A DNA stretch of 64,000 bases, from assembly GCF_038087665.1 (NCBI RefSeq), contig NZ_CP149925.1, positions 957,455 through 1,021,454 on the forward strand, given 5' to 3'. Of this stretch, positions 40,856 through 49,899 are shown one piece after another. The DNA comes from Gallaecimonas sp. GXIMD4217. Its GTDB lineage: Bacteria > Pseudomonadota > Gammaproteobacteria > Enterobacterales > Gallaecimonadaceae. The translations under genes were made by a program, and so were the position numbers. The stretch's first letter is position 1; each line of letters begins with the position of its first letter. The notes under the pieces are model-generated. The model was given only the letters and a program-made list of their open reading frames with translations, was not told where the DNA came from and made no database searches.

Positions 40856-41614
40856 CTAAGCGGCCCATTTGCCAAGGCGGACCTGCATCAGGCGCAGGGA
40901 GTGGGACGGGCCCTGCAGCTCAACGGCCCCCTGTTCGGCCAGCCTGAGCAGGCGCTGGTGCAGGAAGGCCTCGCCCAGCTTTACCTGACACAGGCCCAGC
41001 AGCACCCCCACCACCCGGGTGGCGTTGATGAAATTGCCGCTGCAGGTGGCCAGCAGCAAGGGGTCGAAATGATCCTCGGGCACCTCTTCCACGGCGCCGT
41101 TTCGGTACAGGCGCAGCTTCCCCTTTGTGTGCAGCAGCCGCTGCCAGTCCCGGCGAAGGTGCCGGTATTCCTGCTCGCTCAGCGCCTGGCCCAAAGGCTG
41201 CATCGCTGCCAGCTGCTCGGGAGAGCAGTCGGCCACGGCGCGGGGACGGTGCGGCGCCAGCTCGCTGACGTTCACCACCCTCAGGCGTTCCTGGGCCAGG
41301 TACTGGCAGGCGGCCCTCAGCAGCAGCTGCTCGTTGCCGTCGTCGCTGCACCAGAGCACTACCTGCTCCTTTGTCCCGGCGATCTCCTCCAGGGCCTGCA
41401 ACCCGCAGTGGGTCTGCGGCCGGTCGGTTTCGCCATGGAGGGCGGCGAAGTAGGCCCGCCTGGCCGCAAGGCCCTGCGCCGTGTCCAGCCCCTTTAGGGG
41501 CCCCAGGGTCAGGAAATCGTCCAGGGCCACGACCTCGGCCTGTTCGTCACCGGCCACCATGGCCAGCACACAGCCGGCCGCCGCGCCGCCGGATACCAGG
41601 TGCAGTGTTGTCAT
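40856..41614 (-). CDS. DUF1835 domain-containing protein
   Basis: A 252-residue cytoplasmic protein of unknown biochemical function. The DUF1835-type N-terminus begins LHLVSGGAAAGCVLAMV and contains VALDDFLTLGPLKGL; VVLWCSDDGNEQLLLRAAC and RLRVVNVSELAP follow. The C-terminal third (HFDPLLLATCSGNFINATRV) fits the DUF3658-like partner domain, ending in a winged-helix-like segment. No neighbour suggests a role. The assignment rests on family motifs recalled from memory. Confidence 0.75.
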   Translation of the reverse strand: MTTLHLVSGGAAAGCVLAMVAGDEQAEVVALDDFLTLGPLKGLDTAQGLAARRAYFAALHGETDRPQTHCGLQALEEIAGTKEQVVLWCSDDGNEQLLLRAACQYLAQERLRVVNVSELAPHRPRAVADCSPEQLAAMQPLGQALSEQEYRHLRRDWQRLLHTKGKLRLYRNGAVEEVPEDHFDPLLLATCSGNFINATRVVGVLLGLCQVKLGEAFLHQRLLRLAEQGAVELQGPSHSLRLMQVRLGKWAA

Positions 41615-41764
41615 CGTCTTTCCCCATTGCCATTGGTTAATGCCCTGTCAGGTTAGGAAGACGCGCCTGAATGGATGGCCAATGGCGGATGGTAGGGCCG
41701 GCTCCGGTGATGGCCCGTTCAGCTTGGTACGGGTTTGCTGGCCCTGGCTTTTGGCGCCTGGTTT

Positions 41765-41793
41765 TTGCTTGGGCATAATAGGCTGAATGTAAT
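41765..41793 (+). promoter_or_regulatory. Candidate sigma-70 promoter for the acetyltransferase gene
   Basis: TTGCTT (41765-41770), 17-bp spacer, TGTAAT (41788-41793, five of six matches to TATAAT). Transcription would start near 41800, giving a leader of about 43 nt before the ATG at 41843. Confidence 0.45.
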
Positions 41794-41842
41794 GAAGATA
41801 TCGGCAGGCGCCGTGGCTGCCGTTTGCTGAAAGGACGCCCCA

Positions 41843-42376
41843 ATGCCCATCGACTTCCAACCCAGCCTGGCCGGCACCAGGGTCAGGCTCAGGCCGCTGC
41901 AACGGGCCGACTGGCAGCCGCTCCAGGCCATCGCCGCCGATCCGCAGCTCTGGGAGCAGCACCCCAACCCGAGCCTGTACCAGCAAGACGAGTTCAGGAA
42001 ATACTTCGACAAGGCCATGGCCTCGGGCTGCGCCCTGGCCATCCTCGACGCCGAGACCGGCCAGCTTATCGGCACCAGCCGTTATTACGGTTTCGACTAC
42101 GACCGGGCCGAAGTCTGCATCGGCTACACCTTCTTTGCCCGCAGCCACTGGGGCGGCGGCTACAACGGTGAGGCCAAGCGGCTGATGATCGACCACGCTC
42201 TCAGCAAACTGGACGCCGTCTGGTTCCATATCGCCAAGAGCAACATCCGCTCCGGCAAGGCCATTGAAAAGGTAGGCGCCGTGCTTGACCACGAAGGCAG
42301 CAAGCACAGCTACGGCAAGGAGATGGCATACGGCTTTTACAAGATCAGCCGGGCCCGCTGGGCTGAAGTTGGCTGA
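41843..42376 (+). CDS. GNAT-family N-acetyltransferase
   Basis: A 177-residue acetyltransferase of the RimJ/RimL-like GNAT group. The N-terminus LAGTRVRLRPLQRADWQPLQAI is typical. The core has GTSRYYGFDYDRAEVCIGYTF and the acetyl-CoA region HWGGGYNGEAKRLMIDHAL, then VWFHIAKSNIRSGKAIEKVG near the C-terminus. Many such proteins acetylate protein N-termini or small amines; the substrate here is unknown. It has its own likely promoter and a terminator directly after the stop, so it is a single-gene unit. Confidence 0.9.
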   Translation: MPIDFQPSLAGTRVRLRPLQRADWQPLQAIAADPQLWEQHPNPSLYQQDEFRKYFDKAMASGCALAILDAETGQLIGTSRYYGFDYDRAEVCIGYTFFARSHWGGGYNGEAKRLMIDHALSKLDAVWFHIAKSNIRSGKAIEKVGAVLDHEGSKHSYGKEMAYGFYKISRARWAEVG

Positions 42377-42384
42377 GATCTGGA

Positions 42385-42407
42385 GGCTCCAGTTTGGGGC
42401 CTTTTTT
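42385..42407 (+). terminator. Intrinsic terminator after the acetyltransferase gene
   Basis: Stem GGCTCC (42385-42390) with GGGGCC (42396-42401, one G-T wobble), loop AGTTT, followed by six Ts (42402-42407). Confidence 0.75.
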
Positions 42408-42472
42408 GTGGCTGTGTTGTGGGTTTGAACTGTTCTTCGAGGTTCAAAGCCACCAAAACAGCCTGAAAAAAG

Positions 42473-42496
42473 AAATGCCCCTGCAATGGGGCATTT
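42473..42496. terminator. Hairpin terminator, mainly for the cmoAB transcript
   Basis: AAATGCCCC (42473-42481) pairs perfectly with GGGGCATTT (42488-42496) around TGCAAT. On the - strand it runs into a T-rich tract (complement of GAAAAAAG just upstream), which fits termination of cmoAB. On the + strand it has TTTT. Confidence 0.7.
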
Positions 42497-42577
42497 TCAA
42501 TTCAAGGATCTGAGCAGTGGTCCCTACATCGAACCGGCAGCCGGGCCAAGGTGAGCCCGGTTTCGTGGGGTTCGGAC

Positions 42578-43561
42578 CTACACCGCCCTGGCGATGATCA
42601 CGGCCCGCTTCGGTGCCGGATAGCCTTCCACCGTCTTGCTCTGATCTTCAGGGTCCAGGAAGTCCACCAGCGACTCGTTGGTCATCCAGTCGGTGGCGCG
42701 CTGCTCGTCCAGGGAGGTGACGCATTCGTCCACCACCCTGATGTCGGCGAAGCCGCAGCGGGACAGCCACAGGCACAGGGCGGCGCTGGAGGGGATGAAC
42801 CAGACGTTGCGCATCTTGCCGTAACGGCCTGTGGGCATCAGCACCTTCTGCTCGTCGCCGTCCACCACCAGGGTTTCCAGCACCAGCTCGCCGCCGTCCA
42901 CCAGTTGGCTGCGCAGCTGCTCCAGGTGCTCAAGCGGCGACTTGCGGTGGTAGAGCACGCCCATGGAGAACACGGTGTCGAAGGCACGCAACTCGGGCAG
43001 CTCCTGAATGCCCAGCGGCAGCAGATCCACCGGCAGCGGCCGGTCGCTGGCCCGGGCCGCGAAGTGCTTGATGGCCTGGAACTGGATCAGGAACAGCTGG
43101 GAGGGGTCGATGCCCACCACCCGCTGGGCGCCGGCGCCCAGCATCCGCCACAGGTGGTAGCCGCTGCCGCAGCCCACGTCCAGCACGGTGCGGTACTTGA
43201 GCGGGCTGATGTGGGGCAGCAGCCGCTGCCATTTCCAGTCCGAGCGCCATTCGGTGTCGATATGGACGCCATGCACCTGGAAGGGGCCCTTGCGCCAGGG
43301 GTGGAACTTGCGCAGCAGGCCCTCCACCGCCTTCCGGGTGCCGGGTGCGATGTCGCCTTCCTCACCAATGGTGACGCCGTTGGTGAGCTCCAGGTGCCGG
43401 CTTTGGATGTCCGGCAGCTGTTCCAGGATGCGCAGCCAGTGACGGAATTCGCCGTGCTGGGCTTCCTGCTCCCACTGCTTGAGCTGGGCGGGCAGGGTTT
43501 CCAGCCAGTGGCCCAGGCGGGTTTCGGCGATGTCGGCGTAGAAGCGGCTGAACCAGTTCAT
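42578..43561 (-). CDS. cmoB: tRNA U34 carboxymethyltransferase
   Basis: CmoB uses carboxy-SAM, made by CmoA, to carboxymethylate 5-hydroxyuridine 34, forming cmo5U in wobble tRNAs. Start ATG 43561 ([19 protein letters not shown]) overlaps the cmoA stop (ATGA) and gives 327 residues, close to the usual length; an upstream extension is unsupported. The SAM-binding motif is [52 protein letters not shown] and [10 protein letters not shown] are characteristic of the family. Confidence 0.97.
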   Translation of the reverse strand: MNWFSRFYADIAETRLGHWLETLPAQLKQWEQEAQHGEFRHWLRILEQLPDIQSRHLELTNGVTIGEEGDIAPGTRKAVEGLLRKFHPWRKGPFQVHGVHIDTEWRSDWKWQRLLPHISPLKYRTVLDVGCGSGYHLWRMLGAGAQRVVGIDPSQLFLIQFQAIKHFAARASDRPLPVDLLPLGIQELPELRAFDTVFSMGVLYHRKSPLEHLEQLRSQLVDGGELVLETLVVDGDEQKVLMPTGRYGKMRNVWFIPSSAALCLWLSRCGFADIRVVDECVTSLDEQRATDWMTNESLVDFLDPEDQSKTVEGYPAPKRAVIIARAV

Positions 43562-44283
43562 TTGATGGCCACCATGGAGGCGAAGTTGTAGCACTGGAAC
43601 CAGAGACTGTGGTGGCTGAAGCCGCAGGCCTCGAAGCGTCGTTCATGGGTGGCCAGGGTGTCCGGGCGCATGACGTTCTCAATGGCGTTGCGCTTTTGGC
43701 TTATCTCCAGGTCCGAATAGCCGTTGTCGCGCTTGAAGTCGTGGTGCAGGTCGATGAGCAGCTCGTTGATGGGAGCGTCTTCGAACACCAGCTTCTCCGA
43801 CAGCACCAGCAGGCCGCCCGGGTTCAGGCCGTCATGAATGCGCTGGATCAGCGCGTCCCTGTCCTTGGGATCGAGGAACTGCAGGGTGAAGTTGAGCACC
43901 ACCAGCGAGGCGTTTTCTATCTTGACGTCGCGGATGTCGGCGCAGCGCACCTCCACGGCGGCCTTGCCCTTGTAGGCGCTGAGGTGGCGCCGGGCCCGTT
44001 CGACCATGGCCTGGGCGTTGTCCACGGCAACGATATTGACGTCGTCCAGGTCCAGGCTCTGCTTGATGGCCAGGCTGGCGGCGCCCAGGGAGCAGCCCAG
44101 ATCGTAGACGCTGCTGCCGGGCCGCACGAAGCGCGGCGCCATCCGGCCCAGGGCCTTGATGATGGTGCCGTAGCCCGGTACGGATCGGTTGATCATGTCG
44201 TTGAAGACCTCGGCCACCTGCTCGTCGAAGGTGAAGTCCTTCAACTGGGCCAGGGGCTGGGCATAGATCTTGTCTTCGGCCAT
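43558..44283 (-). CDS. cmoA: Carboxy-S-adenosyl-L-methionine synthase
   Basis: CmoA converts SAM plus prephenate to carboxy-SAM for wobble uridine modification. Start ATG 44283 ([20 protein letters not shown]) gives 241 residues; AGGCGAG upstream serves as RBS. Motifs: [32 protein letters not shown] (cofactor-binding glycines) and [17 protein letters not shown]. It is coupled to cmoB by a four-base overlap. Confidence 0.97.
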   Translation of the reverse strand: MAEDKIYAQPLAQLKDFTFDEQVAEVFNDMINRSVPGYGTIIKALGRMAPRFVRPGSSVYDLGCSLGAASLAIKQSLDLDDVNIVAVDNAQAMVERARRHLSAYKGKAAVEVRCADIRDVKIENASLVVLNFTLQFLDPKDRDALIQRIHDGLNPGGLLVLSEKLVFEDAPINELLIDLHHDFKRDNGYSDLEISQKRNAIENVMRPDTLATHERRFEACGFSHHSLWFQCYNFASMVAIK

Positions 44284-44337
44284 GGGTGCTCGCCTGAGTG
44301 TGGAAAACAAAGCCCATTATTTTACCCCAATTGGCCC

Positions 44338-44403
44338 CTGAGTGAACGTGGCCGGTGTTATCCACCTTGGACGGGGCCGCCGCCCGGGGTGGAGGTCGCT
44401 CAG
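44338..44403. repeat. Nested imperfect inverted repeat upstream of the ECF sigma gene
   Basis: CTGAGTGAAC (44338-44347) and GGTCGCTCAG (44394-44403) are complementary at eight of ten positions and enclose CCACC (44362-44366) with GGTGG (44388-44392). It lies in the 212-bp gap between cmoA and the sigma factor, about 90 bp before the sigma start. It could be an operator or leader structure; nothing else is recognisable in the gap. Confidence 0.35.
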
Positions 44404-44495
44404 GAATGGCGATTATGGACGATACTGAGAAGACTGCCTGCCCCGTCAACAGGCGACCAGTGCGGCCCCGGGCAAAGGCAGGCTAGGAGTTCACC

Positions 44496-45062
44496 TTGAG
44501 TACAGACGGACCCGTAACAGCCCTTCTGCACCAGTGGCGCGCCGGCGATGACCGGGCCCTGGAGCAGCTGACCCCCATCGTCTACGCCGAGCTGCGCCGC
44601 CGCGCCCAGCGGATATTCAACCACGAGCAGCCAGGCCACACCCTGCAACCCACGGCCCTGGTTCACGAAGCCTACGACCGATTGGCCTCGGCCCAGGTCG
44701 ACTGGCAGGACAGAGCCCACTTCTACGCCCTCTGCTCGCGGATGATGCGGCGCATCCTGGTCGACCACGCCAAGGCCAAGGGCAGCCACAAGCGGGACGG
44801 CGGCCAGCGCCTGCTCACCGTGGACATGAACGCCCTGGGAGAGGGGGAGGGCCAGGAAGGGCTGCTGGATCTGGACCAGGCCATGGAGCGCCTGGCCAGG
44901 CGCGACAACCGCTTGGCCGAGCTCATCGATCTGCAACTGTTCGGAGGGCTCTCCTACAAGGAGCTGGAGGCGGTGACCGGCCTGTCCAGCTCGACCCTGG
45001 ACAGGCAGCTGCGCTTTGCCAAAGCCTGGCTGAAATCCCACCTGGAAGCCTACGCCACCTGA
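44496..45062 (+). CDS. ECF-type sigma factor (sigma-70 family, kinase-associated group)
   Basis: A 188-residue extracytoplasmic-function sigma factor. The start is TTG 44496, with RBS TAGGAG. Region 2 includes LTPIVYAELRRRAQRIF and HTLQPTALVHEAYDRL, and region 4 ends the protein with LQLFGGLSYKELEAVTGLS and a recognition helix SSTLDRQLRFAKAWLK. This sequence type (TIGR02999-like) is often encoded beside a Ser/Thr kinase with TPRs, exactly as here, and no anti-sigma factor gene is visible. The kinase gene starts 16 bp later. Control by the kinase is inferred. Confidence 0.9.
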   Translation: MSTDGPVTALLHQWRAGDDRALEQLTPIVYAELRRRAQRIFNHEQPGHTLQPTALVHEAYDRLASAQVDWQDRAHFYALCSRMMRRILVDHAKAKGSHKRDGGQRLLTVDMNALGEGEGQEGLLDLDQAMERLARRDNRLAELIDLQLFGGLSYKELEAVTGLSSSTLDRQLRFAKAWLKSHLEAYAT

Positions 45063-45078
45063 GCCGGGGGCCCAGATC

Positions 45079-47751
45079 ATGGATGATCAATCCCGCTGGC
45101 AACACCTGCAGCAACTGTTTCACCAGGCCAGGGTTCTGCCGACAGCGGCCAGGGCCGTCTTTCTCGACAGCCATTGTCGTGACCACCCCGAGCTGCTGGC
45201 CGAGCTGCGGCAACTGCTGGCCGGCGACGAGGCCACGGGGCCCCTGGATGCCATCGTCGGTGAGGCCCTGCGGGAACTGGCCAGCCAGGGCCAGGATCTG
45301 TCCGGCGCCCTGGTCGGCCCCTACCGACTGGTCAGGCTGCTGGCCCATGGCGGCATGGGCATGGTGTACCTGGCCGAGCGGGCCGACGGCCAATTTGAAA
45401 AGCAGGTGGCCATCAAGCTGGTCAGCAACCACCTGGCCACGGCGGATCTGCGCCATTGGTTCGACCGGGAGCGGCGCATCCTGGCCCAGCTGGAGCACGC
45501 CCACATCGCCCGGCTGCTGGACGGCGGCACCACTGACGATGGCCTGCCTTATCTCATCATGGAGAACGTAGAAGGCCAGCCCCTGGATCAGTACTGTAAC
45601 GACCATCGCCTGGGGCTTCGGGCCCGGCTCAGGCTGTTTTCCCGCATCGCCCGGGCAGTACTGTATGCCCACCAGCACCTGGTAGTGCATTGCGATCTCA
45701 AGATGTCGAACATCCTGGTGACCGAGACCGGCGAACCCCGGCTGCTGGATTTCGGCATCGCCCGTCTGATGGCCAGGGACGAAGGCCGGCACCCGGCAAG
45801 CCTGGGCCGGCACTTGACCCTGAACTATTGCAGCCCGGAGCAGGTGCTGGGCAAGCCGCTCAACCTGGCCACCGACATCTATACCCTGGGGGTGATCCTC
45901 TACGAGCTGCTCACCGGCCAGTCCCCCTATCGGGGCCAGGAGCAGGATCCCCGGCAGCTGGCCCGGGCCGTTGCCGAACGGCAGCCGTTGCCGCCCAGCG
46001 AAGCTGTGGGCTACTGCTGCCCGGACGGGCTCTACCGCAGCCCCGGCCAGGCCAGGCGCGCCCTCAAGGGCGATCTGGATTGCCTGGTGTGCAAGGCCCT
46101 GGACAAGGATCCCGCCGACCGCTATTCCTCTATTGCCGTCCTGCTGGACGATCTGGGTCGCTACTTCGACGGCCAGCCGTTGCTGGCCCATCCCCAGCAC
46201 TGGCAATACCGGGCCGGCAAGTGGCTGGGCCGCAACCCCTTGGGGGCCGCCCTGGCCATGGTCATCGTGCTGGCGGCGGTCACCACCACCGGGGTGCTGG
46301 CCTACAAGAATCGCCAGGTGATGGCCCAGCGGGATCTGGCCAACCAGGAGCGGGCCAGGGCGGAAGCGGTCAGCGGTTTCTTGACCGGCATGTTCGAACA
46401 CGCCTCACCGGAAAAGGCCCAGGGCCGGGAGATCAGCGCCCGGGACGTGCTCAACAGGGCCAGTACCAGCCTGGACGACGGTTCGGCCAGGCAACTGATG
46501 GATCAGCCCCAGGTGGCCGCCACCCTGAGACGGGTCATGGGCAGCGTCTACCTGGATCTGGGCCTGCTGGACGAGGCTGGCAAGCAGCTGGACCAAGCCC
46601 TGGCCACTCTGGCAGAGCAGGGCATGGCGGAGGACCCGGAATACCTGCAGGCCCTGTTGGCCAAGAGCCGGCACCTGGGGCTGGCGTTTCGCCACGACCA
46701 GGCCCTGGCACTGGACCGGCAGGCCCTGGTACTGAGCCGGCGCCTCTACGGGGAGGACAGCCCGCACACCCTCAATGCCCTGAGTAGCCTGGCGGTGGGC
46801 CTGCACATGACCGGCAACCTGGAAGAGGCAGCGGCCCTGTTCGAGGAGGTTTGGCAAAAACGCCGAACGATTCAGGGCGAGCGTCACCCCCAGACCCTCC
46901 ACTCCCTGGCCCAACTGGGGGTGATTTTTCACTGGCTGGGCCGTTACGAGCAGTCCGAACACTACTACCGGGCCTGCCTGGAAGGCTCCCTGGCGGTGCT
47001 GGGGGAAACCCATCCCAGGACCTTGCGCTGCATGAGCAACCTGGGTTCGCTGCTGGAAACCGTGGGCCGGTTCGAGGAAGCCGCCCCCTTGATCCACCGC
47101 CACCTGGTCCTGGCCAGCAAGGTGCTGGGCAAGGATCACCTGGAAACCCTGAGGTCCATGCACAACCTGGCCGATACCCAGCGGGGCCTGGGCCATCTCG
47201 AACAGGCGGAGCAGGGCTTCCTGGCGGTGCTGGCGCGGCGCCGCCAGGTACTGGGAGACGGCCATATCGAGACCCTGCAGACCCAGATGAAGCTGGCCCG
47301 GCTGTACCGGCAACTGGACCGCTTCGACGAGGCCCAGCCCCTGGTGACCGATACCCTGGCCAGGCAGGAGCGCAAATTGGGCTTTGTGCATCCCACCACC
47401 CTGATCGCGGCCCAGGAACAGGCGGATCTTTACTACGATTGGGGCCGTTATCGGGACGCCGACGTTCTCTACCAGAGGGTGCTGGCCGCCCGGGAAACGG
47501 CCCTGGGACAGGCTCATCCGGACCTGATCAATACCCTGGCGGGCCTGGCCCGGACCCGGCTGAGGCTCGGCGAGGGGGAGCAGGCCGAAGCCCTGGTTGC
47601 TAGGGCCTGTGCGCTGCGCGCCCACCATCCGGGGCTGAAGATCCATGGCTTCAACGAGGCCATGGCCGACTATGCCCGCCTCAATGGCCAGGGCGGGATG
47701 CCGGGGCAAAAAAACGGGCCCGATGGCGGGCCCGTGATCTGTGACTTCTAG
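45079..47751 (+). CDS. Membrane Ser/Thr protein kinase with TPR repeats
   Basis: An 890-residue protein. A helical N-terminal segment (1-72) leads to a Hanks-type kinase (about 74-350). Its glycine loop is LLAHGGMGMVYLAER, the ATP lysine is in VAIKLVSNH, the catalytic loop is VVHCDLKMSNILV (HCD in place of HRD) and the Mg-binding motif is LLDFGIARLM. One membrane helix (about 390-411) separates it from an extracytoplasmic-side region with about ten TPR-like repeats (430-850), for example EDSPHTLNALSSLAVGLHMT. Such kinases can phosphorylate the adjacent ECF sigma factor; that is inference here. The last codons contain a terminator for the opposite-strand gene. Confidence 0.9.
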   Translation: MDDQSRWQHLQQLFHQARVLPTAARAVFLDSHCRDHPELLAELRQLLAGDEATGPLDAIVGEALRELASQGQDLSGALVGPYRLVRLLAHGGMGMVYLAERADGQFEKQVAIKLVSNHLATADLRHWFDRERRILAQLEHAHIARLLDGGTTDDGLPYLIMENVEGQPLDQYCNDHRLGLRARLRLFSRIARAVLYAHQHLVVHCDLKMSNILVTETGEPRLLDFGIARLMARDEGRHPASLGRHLTLNYCSPEQVLGKPLNLATDIYTLGVILYELLTGQSPYRGQEQDPRQLARAVAERQPLPPSEAVGYCCPDGLYRSPGQARRALKGDLDCLVCKALDKDPADRYSSIAVLLDDLGRYFDGQPLLAHPQHWQYRAGKWLGRNPLGAALAMVIVLAAVTTTGVLAYKNRQVMAQRDLANQERARAEAVSGFLTGMFEHASPEKAQGREISARDVLNRASTSLDDGSARQLMDQPQVAATLRRVMGSVYLDLGLLDEAGKQLDQALATLAEQGMAEDPEYLQALLAKSRHLGLAFRHDQALALDRQALVLSRRLYGEDSPHTLNALSSLAVGLHMTGNLEEAAALFEEVWQKRRTIQGERHPQTLHSLAQLGVIFHWLGRYEQSEHYYRACLEGSLAVLGETHPRTLRCMSNLGSLLETVGRFEEAAPLIHRHLVLASKVLGKDHLETLRSMHNLADTQRGLGHLEQAEQGFLAVLARRRQVLGDGHIETLQTQMKLARLYRQLDRFDEAQPLVTDTLARQERKLGFVHPTTLIAAQEQADLYYDWGRYRDADVLYQRVLAARETALGQAHPDLINTLAGLARTRLRLGEGEQAEALVARACALRAHHPGLKIHGFNEAMADYARLNGQGGMPGQKNGPDGGPVICDF
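47708..47735 (-). terminator. Intrinsic terminator for the TSP3-repeat gene, inside the kinase 3' end
   Basis: ACGGGCCCG (47714-47722) pairs perfectly with CGGGCCCGT (47727-47735) around ATGG. On the - strand it is followed by seven Ts (complement of 47708-47714). It lies 20 bp past the stop of the - strand gene at 47755 and encodes the kinase's C-terminal residues KNGPDGGPV. On the + strand there is no T tract. Confidence 0.8.
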
Positions 47752-47754
47752 GTG

Positions 47755-49833
47755 TTAACGCTGGCCGCAGCTGCCTTGGGCGGCCTGGCTCTGTAGCCCG
47801 GCCTGGTCGCCTTCTGCGAGCTGGCCTTGTTGCACCAGCTTGGCCAGGGCGCGGTTGTGGCAGGCCAGGTAGGCGCCCTTGTTACGCCAGGGTGAGCTGA
47901 AGCCCCGGGGCGAGCTGCAGGGGCACAGCTGGGCCAGGGAGCAGCCGTTAGCCTGGTCCACGGCTTCGCCGAGCGGCGTCAGGGGGCACTGGTCGGCACC
48001 GGCCAGGATGCCGTCTTCGTCGGCATCCGGATCGCAGGCGTCGCCCTGGCCATCACCGTCGAAGTCGGCCTGATTGGGGTTGGCGATGGCGGGGCAGTTG
48101 TCCCCGTCGTTGGCCAGGCCGTCACCATCAAGGTCGCCGTCACAAGGGTCGCCCTGGCCGTCGTCATCGCTGTCGGTCTGGTCGTCGTTGGCCAGTAATG
48201 GGCAGTTGTCCTGGCCGTCGGCCACACCGTCGTTGTCGTCATCACCGTCGCAGGCGTCGCCCTGATTGTCGCCGTCGGCATTGTCCTGGCCGGGGTTGGC
48301 GGTGACGGGGCAGTTATCGGCGCTGTTGGCCACGCCGTCGTTGTTGTTGTCGGCGTCGCAGGCATCACCGATGCCGTCAGCGTCCATGTCGGCCTGGTCG
48401 GGGTTGGCGGTGATGGGGCAGTTGTCGGCACTGTCTTCCCGGTCGTCGTTGTCGTCATCGTTGTCGCAGGCATCGCCCAGGCTGTCGCCATCGGTGTTGT
48501 GTTGTTCCGGGTTGGGGGTGACAGGGCAGTTGTCCTGGGTGTTTTCCAGGCCGTCGCCGTCGGCATCGCCGTCGCAGAGGTCCCCTTCGCCGTCACCGTC
48601 CTGGTCGGCCTGGTCCGGGTTGGCGGTGTTGGGGCAGTTGTCCTGGCCGTCGTCCACGTCGTCATTGTCCTGGTCGGTATCACAGGCGTCGCCGATGCCG
48701 TCGCCGTCGGCATCCAGCTGGTCGTAGTTGGCCACCAGGGGACAGTTGTCGTCCCGCCAGTTGTTGAAGCCGTCGCCGTCCAGATCCTGGTCGCAGGCAT
48801 CGCCGGTCTTGTAGCTGACGCCGTTCACCTGGACGGTGTCGCCGTCGCTGTCGGCCTGGTCGGTGTTAGGGATCAGCTCGCAATTGTCCTGGTCGTCGGC
48901 AATGCCGTCCTGGTCGTAGTCGTAGTCATGGCTGTTGTCGCAGTCATCGCCGGTGCCGTCCTGGTCCGCGTCCCGTTGCCAGGGGTTGGCCTGGTCCGGG
49001 CAGTTGTCGTGGCTGTCGGGCAAGCCGTCGCCGTCGGCATCGGTGAGGCTGCGGATCACGTTGCCGCCACCGCTGCCATCACCGCCGCCGTCGCCGCTGC
49101 CGTCTTCGGGCAGGCGATAGACGGCGTTCAGCACGGCATTGTAGGCGCAGGGCTCGGGCGGGTCGTAGTCCGGCCCGGCCTGGGGGCTGCGGTAATGGAG
49201 GGTGACCGAATGGCCCCGGACGTCCACCTCCGGAGTGCAGTTGTCCTTGATGTCCAACTGAGGCTGTGACACCTGGTCCAGCACCAGGCGCTGGCCCTGG
49301 GCGTTGTAGGCGGCGCCGGAATAGATGAAGGTGATATGGAAACGGCCCCGGGCGCCATTGGCGGTGGTCCAGCTGATCTGCTGGGCGTAGCAGACGCCGG
49401 GCAGGCTGGGATCCACCTGCCAGGCGTTGTTGTTGTAGAGAATGGGCAGGTCGTAGCGGCCCGGTCCCTGGGTATCGTTGGTGACCGGCGGCGCCGTGCC
49501 GGGCTCGGCATCGCCCAGGGCGCAGCTGCTGGTGTCCTGGATCAGCCAGCCCAGCCAGCCGGTGGCGCCCCAGTAATTGCTCTGATCGTAAACCCTGGTG
49601 GCAGAGCGGATATAGTTCACGCCGTCCAGGTTCTGGAGCTGGCGACCGACAAAGCTGTTTTTGGTGTAGATCTGGGCCACCACGGGGTTGCCGAGAGGGT
49701 CATGGGCCTGTACGTCCACTCTCATAGCCTGGTTTTGGCCCTCTCCCCAATAGGCCAGGACCGGGTTGGCCAGCAGGGACAGGGCGAGCAGGGTCAGCCG
49801 GCGGCGGCCCCGGGCTTGGTTTGGCGTTGGCAT
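47755..49833 (-). CDS. Exported protein with thrombospondin type-3 repeats
   Basis: A 692-residue secreted or surface protein. The signal peptide has a basic start (MPTPNQARGRRR) and cleaves near VLA/YWG. Residues 30-255 form a domain I do not recognise, with several cysteines (SSCALGD, GVCYAQQ, DNCTPE, EPCAYN). After a glycine/aspartate linker, ten or so TSP3-type calcium-binding repeats follow (about 265-630), each of the form DxDxDG with DNCP (DADGDGIGDACD, GQDNCPNTANPDQ). The last 60 residues carry a Cys module, CSLAQLCPCSSPRG, also found in the next gene. RBS AAGGAG precedes the ATG. It probably binds many Ca2+ ions as a rigid stalk. Confidence 0.88.
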   Translation of the reverse strand: MPTPNQARGRRRLTLLALSLLANPVLAYWGEGQNQAMRVDVQAHDPLGNPVVAQIYTKNSFVGRQLQNLDGVNYIRSATRVYDQSNYWGATGWLGWLIQDTSSCALGDAEPGTAPPVTNDTQGPGRYDLPILYNNNAWQVDPSLPGVCYAQQISWTTANGARGRFHITFIYSGAAYNAQGQRLVLDQVSQPQLDIKDNCTPEVDVRGHSVTLHYRSPQAGPDYDPPEPCAYNAVLNAVYRLPEDGSGDGGGDGSGGGNVIRSLTDADGDGLPDSHDNCPDQANPWQRDADQDGTGDDCDNSHDYDYDQDGIADDQDNCELIPNTDQADSDGDTVQVNGVSYKTGDACDQDLDGDGFNNWRDDNCPLVANYDQLDADGDGIGDACDTDQDNDDVDDGQDNCPNTANPDQADQDGDGEGDLCDGDADGDGLENTQDNCPVTPNPEQHNTDGDSLGDACDNDDDNDDREDSADNCPITANPDQADMDADGIGDACDADNNNDGVANSADNCPVTANPGQDNADGDNQGDACDGDDDNDGVADGQDNCPLLANDDQTDSDDDGQGDPCDGDLDGDGLANDGDNCPAIANPNQADFDGDGQGDACDPDADEDGILAGADQCPLTPLGEAVDQANGCSLAQLCPCSSPRGFSSPWRNKGAYLACHNRALAKLVQQGQLAEGDQAGLQSQAAQGSCGQR
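47985..49050. repeat. Degenerate tandem DNA repeats encoding TSP3 units
   Basis: About 1 kb of GTCGTCGCCG-type periodic sequence with a unit of roughly 70-110 bases, matching the calcium-binding protein repeats. Units are diverged, with no constant direct repeat or spacer pattern. It could still be prone to slippage and copy-number change. Confidence 0.75.
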
Positions 49834-49858
49834 GGTGCGTCTCCTTGATAAGGCCAGG

Positions 49859-49884
49859 GGCGCCTGGGGTTATTCCCAGGCGCC
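49859..49884. repeat. Perfect 10-bp hairpin between the two TSP3 genes
   Basis: GGCGCCTGGG (49859-49868) pairs with CCCAGGCGCC (49875-49884), six-base loop. It lies in the 66-bp gap between the 158-residue protein gene and the 692-residue gene on the - strand. No T tract follows, so it may stabilise, process or partly attenuate the transcript rather than terminate it. Confidence 0.5.
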
Positions 49885-49899
49885 GTCAGGGTTTCCTCG

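Noticed and set aside
42541-42560. Hairpin CCGGGC/GCCCGG near the end of cmoB, considered as part of a tRNA or terminator
   Set aside because: No cloverleaf can be built around it. A better terminator lies at 42473-42496.
47979-48800. A Thr/Ala/Pro-rich 273-codon frame within the TSP3 gene, same strand
   Set aside because: It is the shifted reading of the Asp-rich repeats and lacks an export signal or RBS.
47985-49050. Periodic repeat pattern that could suggest a CRISPR array
   Set aside because: Repeats and intervening parts all stay in one reading frame and encode TSP3 units. There is no constant repeat with unique spacers and no cas gene nearby.
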